Below the pieces are notes generated by a model. That model saw only the letters and a list, made by a program, of their open reading frames with translations, was not told the origin of the DNA and ran no database searches. Positions 13,310-18,240 of a stretch of 18,240 nt of DNA are shown piece by piece. The stretch covers positions 1-18,240 of the forward strand of contig CALEYZ010000078.1 of NCBI GenBank assembly GCA_937928195.1, written 5' to 3'. The position numbers and the translations under genes were made by a program. Position 1 is the stretch's first letter, and every line of letters begins with the position of its first letter. This DNA comes from an uncultured Limnohabitans sp. GTDB taxonomy: Bacteria; Pseudomonadota; Gammaproteobacteria; Burkholderiales; Burkholderiaceae_C.

Positions 13310-15280
13310 ATGAAACTGGCCGCTCTCCTTAAAAAACCCATGTGGCTTTACGCCGCGGTGTCTGCCTTGGCCGTGGTGCTGATGGCGGTGGTGTCTGCCG
13401 TTTGGGCGCCCCAAATGCAGCAGTGGGAAGAGCGCTTGGCCAGCCGCACTTGGTCTTTGGCCAACCCCGACGCCACTGAGCGCCGCGTGGTGGTGGTCGA
13501 CATTGACGAGAAAAGCACGCAGGCTTTAGGCCCTTGGCCATGGCCCCGCGAGCGAGTGGCCACTTTGCTCTCAGGCCTTGATGCTTATGGCGTCAATCTC
13601 AAAGTGGTGGACGTGTTGTTCGATGGCGCGCAAGACGCCGCCCAAGATCAAAAGCTGGCCGCAGCCCTCAAAGCGGGCGCCCCCACAGTCATCTCTCAAG
13701 TGTTTGCGCTCAACCCGCAAGCCCAATTGAAGTCGGGCCAACTGGCGGGTGCCATGGGCGCCTGCGCCATCCACGGCACCCCTGCCTTTGGCTTCATGGG
13801 TGCCGAAACTTTGTTGGCCCAAAGCAGCGCGGGTGTGGGTCACATCACCCCCATCATTGACGCCGACGGCAGCATTCGCCGCGTGCCCGCCGTGGTCTGC
13901 TACGAAGGCAATGCGTACCCCGCGTTGGCCGTTGCCGGCTTGGCCGCTGCCACGGGTGCACAACCTGTGTGGCGCAACACGCAAGCTGGTTTGTTCAGCA
14001 CTGGCAGCGCGCAGCTGCTGGATGTGGGTGGTTTGCAATTGCCTTTGGACAACAAAGGTCAGTTGCGCGTGTCTTATCAAATGCCGCGCGATGGTTTTGC
14101 CTCCGTGTCTGCCGTTGACGTGTTGCAAGGCAAAGTACCGCCCAGCATGCTCAAGGGCGCTTGGGTCTTGGTGGGCTCTACCGCGTTTGGCGGTGGCGAT
14201 GCCGTGCCTACACCGCAAGGTGGCGCAGTGGGCGGTGTGGAAGTGCATGCCCAAATGATGTCGGCCGCGCTCGATGCGCGCACGCCGTTTGCGCCTGCCT
14301 GGGCACCGCTCTGGCCTTTGGCCACAGGCCTGGTGGCTTTGTTGGTGTTGGTCTTCTCTTTGCGCGCCGCCGGCCCCAAGGCTGCCGTGGTGATGCCTCT
14401 GGTGGCCCTGGCCACAGGCGCTTCTGTTTTTGCGGTGCACGCTGGCTTGTTGTTGGTGGCGCACCAGTGGCTGGGCTGGGGTCAACCCGTTGTGTTTGTG
14501 GCCTTGGCCGCAGGCCTGCTGACCGTGTCCGAAATGCTGCGTGTGCGCGCCGAGCGCGAGCGTTTGTTTGAAAACCTTTCTAGTTATTTGCCCGAAGGCG
14601 CTGCCCGCCGCGTGGCCTTTGAAGGTCCTACCGCCCAAGTGGTGGCCGAAACCCGCGAAGCCACTGTCATGTTGGTGGACCTGCGCAACTTCTCTGCCTA
14701 CTGCGAAGAGCGCGCCCCCGAAGACGCCGCCATGGTGCTGCATTTGTTCTACACCACCCTTGACCGCATCGTCACAGAGCATGGCGGCGTGGTGGAGCAA
14801 ATGGTGGGCGATGGCCTGACGGCCGTTTGGAATGGCTCCAGCCCTTGCAACCAGCATGCGCAAAAGGCCTTGCAAGCGGCCGAGGTCATTTGGAAAGAAG
14901 GCGTGGCCCAGTTGCCCAAAGTGGCTTCCAGAAAAACACCGCCCCTGGACATTGGCATTGGCATTGAAACCGGCCCCGTCATGGTGGGCTCGTTTGGCCC
15001 CGCACGCCGCCGTGTTCACACCGTCATGGGTGAGGCGGTTAGTGTGGCGTCGCGCTTAGAAAAGCTCACCTCCGAGTTGGGTTACCCCGTGCTGGTGGGC
15101 CCACAGGCCAAAGCGCAGTCTGGCTTTGACGACATGCAAAAGCTGGGCGACTTTTTGTTGGCCGGCATGCGCACACCGCGCACGGTGTACGCCTTGCAAA
15201 TTGAGGTGGACCCCTCACACCTGCATTTGGTGTCTGGCCTGGACGCAGGATTTGCGTCTGAAGTCAGTATGATTGGCTAA
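13310..15280 (+). CDS. CHASE2-domain class III nucleotide cyclase with altered active site
   Basis: A 656-residue inner-membrane sensor. One N-terminal helix (about 11-33) leads to a periplasmic CHASE2 domain (about 55-325; VVVVDIDEKSTQALGPWPWPR is typical), then three membrane helices (about 330-420) and a class III adenylate/guanylate cyclase domain (about 450-625). Both metal-binding aspartates are present with normal 44-residue spacing (D457 in VDLRNFS, D501 in VGDG). Thr571, the class IIIb purine-site residue, and Arg582 are also present. The base-selecting Lys is replaced by Gln497, and the transition-state Asn by Ser578. It may therefore make little cAMP, use another substrate, or act as a non-catalytic regulator. 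It follows the FecR gene by 11 bp, which suggests the FecR protein gates the CHASE2 sensor. ATG 13310 directly precedes the first helix. Confidence 0.92.
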   Translation: MKLAALLKKPMWLYAAVSALAVVLMAVVSAVWAPQMQQWEERLASRTWSLANPDATERRVVVVDIDEKSTQALGPWPWPRERVATLLSGLDAYGVNLKVVDVLFDGAQDAAQDQKLAAALKAGAPTVISQVFALNPQAQLKSGQLAGAMGACAIHGTPAFGFMGAETLLAQSSAGVGHITPIIDADGSIRRVPAVVCYEGNAYPALAVAGLAAATGAQPVWRNTQAGLFSTGSAQLLDVGGLQLPLDNKGQLRVSYQMPRDGFASVSAVDVLQGKVPPSMLKGAWVLVGSTAFGGGDAVPTPQGGAVGGVEVHAQMMSAALDARTPFAPAWAPLWPLATGLVALLVLVFSLRAAGPKAAVVMPLVALATGASVFAVHAGLLLVAHQWLGWGQPVVFVALAAGLLTVSEMLRVRAERERLFENLSSYLPEGAARRVAFEGPTAQVVAETREATVMLVDLRNFSAYCEERAPEDAAMVLHLFYTTLDRIVTEHGGVVEQMVGDGLTAVWNGSSPCNQHAQKALQAAEVIWKEGVAQLPKVASRKTPPLDIGIGIETGPVMVGSFGPARRRVHTVMGEAVSVASRLEKLTSELGYPVLVGPQAKAQSGFDDMQKLGDFLLAGMRTPRTVYALQIEVDPSHLHLVSGLDAGFASEVSMIG

Positions 15281-15349
15281 TCGCCAACCCTTCTAATTTT
15301 TATCATCAAAGCTGTGCAGAGTGAACAGTCTGGCTGCGGAAGTATTCGC

Positions 15350-16714
15350 ATGAAGCCGGTGCCCACCTTGGGCTTGTCAGCCTTGCTGGCCATGGTGTTG
15401 TGCGCGCCTGCTGCTTTTGCACAAAGTGCCTGCCCAGCCCCCGCGCAATGGCAAACCGCCACCCTTGCCCAATTGGCCGCCCTGGCCGAAGCCTGCGATG
15501 ACAACGCGTTCTTCCATGCGCACCGCGGTGCCCAGTTGCTGGCCCAAGGCCAGACCGAAGCGGCGGCTATCTCTTTAGAAAAAGCCTTGCTCATCAACCC
15601 CGACTTGCCTGGGGCGCAACTTGATTACGCGCAGGCCTTGGCGCAAATTGGCTTGAAGGGCTCGGCCCGCGCTATTTTGAACAATGTGTTGCAACGGGCG
15701 GACATTCAGCCGGGCCTAAAGGCGCAGCTTAGCCCAGCCCAAAGCACCGACATGCCCGTTGCAAACAGCCTGCGCGCAGAGCCGCAGTGGCAATGGAATG
15801 GCCTGCTGCAAACCGCGTACGGCCACGAAAGCAACTTGAACAGTGCCACGTACACCGATGCCCTCACTTTGTATTTGTCAAATGGCCCAGTAACCTTGGG
15901 CCTGACCGACAACGCCAAGCCTGTGGCTGGCGATGCCTTTAAAACAACGGCCGCCTTGCAAGGTGTGATGCGCGGGGCAGGTGGCCAAGAGCTGTCGGTC
16001 AATGCGGCCCTGGCCAGCAAAACGGGCGCAGCCAGTGTGGGCGGCAACAACCGCACCGCAGAAGGCGCCGTGAAGTACAGCTTGCCCATGTTGGCGGGCA
16101 ATGCGTCTGGCGTGTGGCAAGTGGCCGCAGGCGGCACGCAGTTTTGGCTGGGCAACCAAACGGCCTACCAAGACCAAGGTTTACAACTTAAGTTTTCTTG
16201 GGACTCTTTGGGCGCAGCCTGCAAGTGGGCGCCGGCCATTGGCCGTATAGACCAAAGTTTTCCGCAATCGGCCAGCTTGAATGGTGTGTACACCTATGGC
16301 CGCATGGACTGGGTGTGCAGCAGCGGCCAAAACCGCGAAACACATGTGGCGCTGGGCGGTGGCCAAGATAAAGCACAAGACAGCAGCCGACCTGGTGGCA
16401 ACCGCCAGCGCACAGACTTGCTGGTGCGCCATGAGCAAATTGTGTCGGTGCCTTTCTTGCCTTTGGCTGCGGGCCAACTGTCTGCTTGGTTGCGCTATGC
16501 CCACAGCCAGGACAAGCAAGCCTACAGCGACTTGCTGGGGGACTTAAAATCCAACACGCACCGCACAGATTTGGGCTTGGGCTACTGGGTGCCAGTGGCC
16601 AAACAGTGGAGTGCAGGCTTGAACCTTGAAGCCACTTCACAAAGATCCAATAACACCTTGTTTAATTTGAAGAATTCGGGTGTTTATGTTGGTTTGAGGT
16701 GGGCAAATGACTGA
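15350..16714 (+). CDS. TPR-containing outer-membrane beta-barrel protein (Slam-like)
   Basis: A 454-residue exported protein: signal peptide 1-24 (cut AFA-QS), a short TPR-like helical part (about 35-115, e.g. AAISLEKALLINPDLPGAQ), then a long region of alternating beta-strands (about 155-454) ending YVGLRWAND. The stretch LLQTAYGHESNLN at the barrel start resembles the surface lipoprotein assembly modifier family (Slam-type), whose barrels move proteins to the cell surface. It could equally be a porin-like barrel for glycan or surface-protein assembly. ATG 15350 has GGAAG seven bases upstream; an earlier in-frame GTG at 15314 would spoil the signal peptide. It lies 69 bp after the cyclase stop and is likely in the same operon, just before the large surface-protein gene. 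Confidence 0.75.
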   Translation: MKPVPTLGLSALLAMVLCAPAAFAQSACPAPAQWQTATLAQLAALAEACDDNAFFHAHRGAQLLAQGQTEAAAISLEKALLINPDLPGAQLDYAQALAQIGLKGSARAILNNVLQRADIQPGLKAQLSPAQSTDMPVANSLRAEPQWQWNGLLQTAYGHESNLNSATYTDALTLYLSNGPVTLGLTDNAKPVAGDAFKTTAALQGVMRGAGGQELSVNAALASKTGAASVGGNNRTAEGAVKYSLPMLAGNASGVWQVAAGGTQFWLGNQTAYQDQGLQLKFSWDSLGAACKWAPAIGRIDQSFPQSASLNGVYTYGRMDWVCSSGQNRETHVALGGGQDKAQDSSRPGGNRQRTDLLVRHEQIVSVPFLPLAAGQLSAWLRYAHSQDKQAYSDLLGDLKSNTHRTDLGLGYWVPVAKQWSAGLNLEATSQRSNNTLFNLKNSGVYVGLRWAND

Positions 16715-16732
16715 AATGCCAAAAAACCACCC

Positions 16733-16751
16733 AAAAACGCGTTGTTTTTTT
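16733..16751 (+). terminator. Weak hairpin plus T-run after the beta-barrel gene
   Basis: Arms AAAAAC (16733-16738) and GTTTTT (16744-16749) flank a GCGTT loop, with more T residues following. It comes 18 bases after the barrel gene's stop and before the next promoter, where a terminator is expected. The stem is AT-rich and weak, so confidence is low. Confidence 0.3.
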
Positions 16752-16778
16752 GCAAATATGCGTTTTCATGCCCTTGTG

Positions 16779-16794
16779 TGTGACTCAAATCACA
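16779..16794. promoter_or_regulatory. Perfect CRP-type palindrome upstream of the surface-protein leader
   Basis: TGTGACTCAAATCACA is an exact TGTGA-N6-TCACA. Its centre lies 30.5 bp before the TACAAT -10 box (16817-16822), the same spacing as the site upstream of the FecR gene, and would be near -42 in a class II activator promoter. The region at -35 is an A-run with no match to TTGACA, which suggests dependence on the activator. Confidence 0.72.
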
Positions 16795-16816
16795 AAAAAC
16801 GACGTCAGAAATCTTC

Positions 16817-16822
16817 TACAAT
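16817..16822 (+). promoter_or_regulatory. -10 box of the surface-protein leader transcript
   Basis: TACAAT has one mismatch to TATAAT. Transcription would begin near 16829, giving a leader of about 270 bases before the surface-protein ATG at 17101. Confidence 0.6.
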
Positions 16823-16900
16823 CCCCTCACAGCGAATAAATGGGTTCACTCTATGGGTGTCTCCGTTTGTTTTTAATTAACTTAGAAAAGGAGAAAGTCA

Positions 16901-17035
16901 ATGACAAAGTCTTATGACCAGACTTTCATGCTTACTACCAGTTTGGTACCTAGCTACAAAAGTACACAACAAGCCCGCATTCAGCAGAGCGCATTGGAAA
17001 CAGTGCGCTCTGTCGAGTGTGGGCTTTTTGCTTGA
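16901..17035 (+). CDS. Small leader ORF (44 aa) ahead of the surface-protein gene
   Basis: A 44-codon reading frame, ATG 16901 to TGA 17035, starting MTKSYDQTFMLTTSLVPSYK. It is preceded by AAAAGGAG, ending eight bases before the ATG, one of the best ribosome sites in the window. I do not recognise the peptide; it has no signal peptide, membrane helix or obvious run of control codons. Its last third encodes the two arms of a terminator-like hairpin (16972-17029), and its stop lies just beyond the T-run. A ribosome translating to the end would therefore cover the hairpin, as in translation-coupled attenuation. It may be a leader peptide or simply a structured leader with a chance frame. It lies in the 386-bp interval between the barrel and surface-protein genes. 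Confidence 0.5.
   Translation: MTKSYDQTFMLTTSLVPSYKSTQQARIQQSALETVRSVECGLFA
16972..17029 (+). terminator. Intrinsic terminator-like hairpin inside the leader
   Basis: Outer arms AGCCCGCA (16972-16979) and TGTGGGCT (17018-17025, one G-T pair) enclose a small internal loop. Inner perfect arms CAGAGCGCA (16985-16993) and TGCGCTCTG (17004-17012) close a 10-base loop. A run of five T (17025-17029) follows. This is a strong Rho-independent terminator shape placed 70 bp before the surface-protein ATG, so it should end part of the transcripts unless it is prevented from forming. Confidence 0.75.
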
Positions 17036-17049
17036 TCGCTCGCACTCGG

Positions 17050-17065
17050 TTTCTTTGCAAAGAAA
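17050..17065. repeat. 16-bp perfect palindrome in the leader
   Basis: TTTCTTTGCAAAGAAA reads the same on both strands and can form a 6-bp stem with a TGCA loop. It lies between the terminator-like hairpin and the ribosome site of the surface-protein gene. It may stabilise the leader RNA or bind a dimeric regulator; function unknown. Confidence 0.5.
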
Positions 17066-17100
17066 TCTAGTTTTTACCAATCCCTAAAAAAGGAAATTAA

Positions 17101-18240
17101 ATGGCAACCGTAAATGCACTCTCCGTAGCACTGTTTAACGCAGCTGCTGGTGGCTATGCCGCCGAAATGACCGCTAACGCCGCTGGCTTTGCCAACGCTG
17201 TTGGCCCCATCCTGGAGAAAGACATCTCCACAGACGCATTGTTCGTTGATCACTTGCTCAGCAACTTGGGTGTGTCTTCAACTAGTGCTGTGTACTCACA
17301 AGCTAAAGCAGCTGTGGCTGCTTTGGTGACAACCAAAGGCCGTGCTGGCGCAGCTTCTGACGCCATTGATTTCTTGAAAGCTCAAGAAGGCACTACAAGC
17401 GCCTATGCAACTATTGCTGCTGACTTTGCAGCTAAGGTAAACAAGGCTGCTGTATTTACAGCAGCTCATGCAACAGAGCGTGATGTGACTGTTTTGGTTT
17501 CTGCCATCACTGGCGTAGACACAGACGTGTTGGCTATCAACACTGCCGTTGCTGCTCAGAAAGCTGCTGACGACGCTGCTGCCGCTGCTGCTGTTGCAAA
17601 AGCTGCTGCGGATGCTAAGGCTGCTGCCGAAGCTACTGCTGCTGCCGCTCTGAAGGCCGCACAAGACAAAGCTGCTGCTGATGCCGCTACTGCTAAAGCC
17701 GCTGCTGACAAAGCAACCGCTGACGCTGCTGCCGCTTTGAAAGCTGCAAACGACAAGGCTACTGCTGACGCTACAGCCGCTAAGGCTGCTGCTGACAAAG
17801 CCGCTGCTGATGCTGCTGCTGCGTTGAAGGCCGCTACTGACAAAGCCGCTGCTGACCAAGCTGCCGCTCTTGCCGCACAAAAGGCTGCTGATGACGCTGC
17901 TGCTTCAACTGCCGCCGCTAAAGCTGCTGCTGACTTGAAGGCTGCTCAAGACACAATTACTGCTTTGCAGAACCCTACGGGCAAGTCATTTGCATTGACA
18001 GACAGCACCTCCTCTGATGTCTTGGTTGGCTCCGTTGGAAATGACACATTTACGGGTACATCTGCTACATATGTGGCTGCTGATCTTGTGGTAGATGGTC
18101 AACAAACAGATAACGATACATACAATCTGTCAGTCACAAGCAGTAACTTATCTGCAGACTCAGGCGATGCTGATGCTTTGAACGAATTGCTGCCCAAGGC
18201 AATTAATATTGAAAACATCAATGTTACTTTGTCTGCTACA
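17101..18240 (+). CDS. Large alanine-rich S-layer/RTX-like surface protein, 5' part
   Basis: The first 380 codons of an open frame that continues past the window. ATG 17101 has AAAGGAA six bases upstream. There is no signal peptide. Residues 1-150 form a helical, Ala/Val-rich domain that loosely recalls the N-terminal anchoring region of Caulobacter-type S-layer proteins. Residues about 155-295 are almost only Ala, Lys, Asp and Thr, predicted long helix, with three 29-residue repeats (183-269). From about 296 the style changes to FALTDSTSSDVLVGSVGNDTFTGT and INIENINVTLSAT, typical of S-layer/RTX beta-structured regions exported by type I secretion. Alanine is mostly GCT here, unlike the GCC/GCG use of neighbours, fitting a very highly expressed gene. 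A CRP-type promoter and long leader precede it. The type I secretion route is inferred; no exporter is visible here. Confidence 0.8.
   Translation, partial: MATVNALSVALFNAAAGGYAAEMTANAAGFANAVGPILEKDISTDALFVDHLLSNLGVSSTSAVYSQAKAAVAALVTTKGRAGAASDAIDFLKAQEGTTSAYATIAADFAAKVNKAAVFTAAHATERDVTVLVSAITGVDTDVLAINTAVAAQKAADDAAAAAAVAKAAADAKAAAEATAAAALKAAQDKAAADAATAKAAADKATADAAAALKAANDKATADATAAKAAADKAAADAAAALKAATDKAAADQAAALAAQKAADDAAASTAAAKAAADLKAAQDTITALQNPTGKSFALTDSTSSDVLVGSVGNDTFTGTSATYVAADLVVDGQQTDNDTYNLSVTSSNLSADSGDADALNELLPKAINIENINVTLSAT
17647..17907 (+). repeat. Three tandem 87-bp (29-residue) repeats in the surface protein
   Basis: Three copies start at 17647, 17734 and 17821. Each begins ALKAA(Q/N/T)DKA and runs 29 residues; the third is the most diverged. 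Twenty-nine residues equal about eight alpha-helical turns, so each copy presents the same helix face. The DNA copies differ mainly at synonymous or Ala/Thr positions. Confidence 0.75.

Noticed and set aside
13571..15019. Long minus-strand open frame (about 480 codons) opposite the cyclase
   Set aside because: His/Gln/Arg-rich shadow of a well-supported CHASE2-cyclase gene, with no domain or ribosome site.
17296..17880. Serine-rich minus-strand frame opposite the surface-protein gene
   Set aside because: The Ser/Gly/Val pattern is simply the complement of repeated GCT/AAA/GAC codons of the + strand protein.
17647..17907. CRISPR-like array
   Set aside because: The regular units are in-frame protein repeats without unique spacers; no cas genes are present.
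18001..18060. RTX calcium-binding nonapeptide array
   Set aside because: Only one GNDTFTG-like unit is visible before the window ends, so an array cannot be claimed.
1..18240. tRNA, rRNA, insertion sequences, phage attachment sites
   Set aside because: No cloverleaf, rRNA segment, transposase motif or flanking direct repeats were recognised on reading both strands.

Overview
The window is the start of a bacterial contig, most likely from a betaproteobacterium of the Burkholderiales (Comamonadaceae-like). This rests on gene content, a GC-rich codon style with GCC/GGC-type codons, and family resemblance recalled from memory; no database search was run. Bases 1-50 are Illumina adapter rather than genome, so biology begins at base 51, inside the 3' end of a uvrA-like gene.

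Bases 392-11142 form a cell-surface polysaccharide (O-antigen type) locus in several transcription units. It holds an O-antigen ligase/polymerase-like membrane protein (-). Next comes a + strand run of a rhamnosyltransferase-like GT2, the initiating sugar-phosphate transferase WbaP, an acyltransferase-3 O-acetylase and a double-domain GT2. These are followed by a coiled-coil methyltransferase (-), an LpxL-like acyltransferase (+) and the ABC exporter wzm/wzt (-). Because export appears to be of the Wzm/Wzt type, the ligase-like protein is more likely WaaL than a Wzy polymerase.

The exporter genes lie directly downstream of a CRP/FNR-family regulator (11160-11840, -). Divergent from it is a + strand group: a FecR-domain protein, a CHASE2-class III nucleotide cyclase and a TPR/beta-barrel outer-membrane protein. 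After a long, structured leader comes the 5' end of a large alanine-rich, S-layer/RTX-like surface protein that runs off the window. The leader carries a small ORF with a strong ribosome site, a terminator hairpin inside that ORF and a 16-bp palindrome.

The most interesting reading is a dedicated regulatory circuit for the cell envelope. Three TGTGA-N6-TCACA-like sites lie at nearly the same distance (30.5, 30.5 and 31.5 bp from site centre to -10 box) upstream of the FecR gene, the surface-protein leader and the ligase-like gene. The regulator keeps the R-E-x-x-x-R recognition helix that reads this motif, but has lost the usual phosphate-binding Arg-Ser of cAMP pockets. The cyclase keeps both metal aspartates but has replaced the base-selecting Lys (Gln) and the transition-state Asn (Ser). 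Polysaccharide export, surface-protein production and a non-canonical signalling pair may therefore be wired together. This is inference from sequence only.
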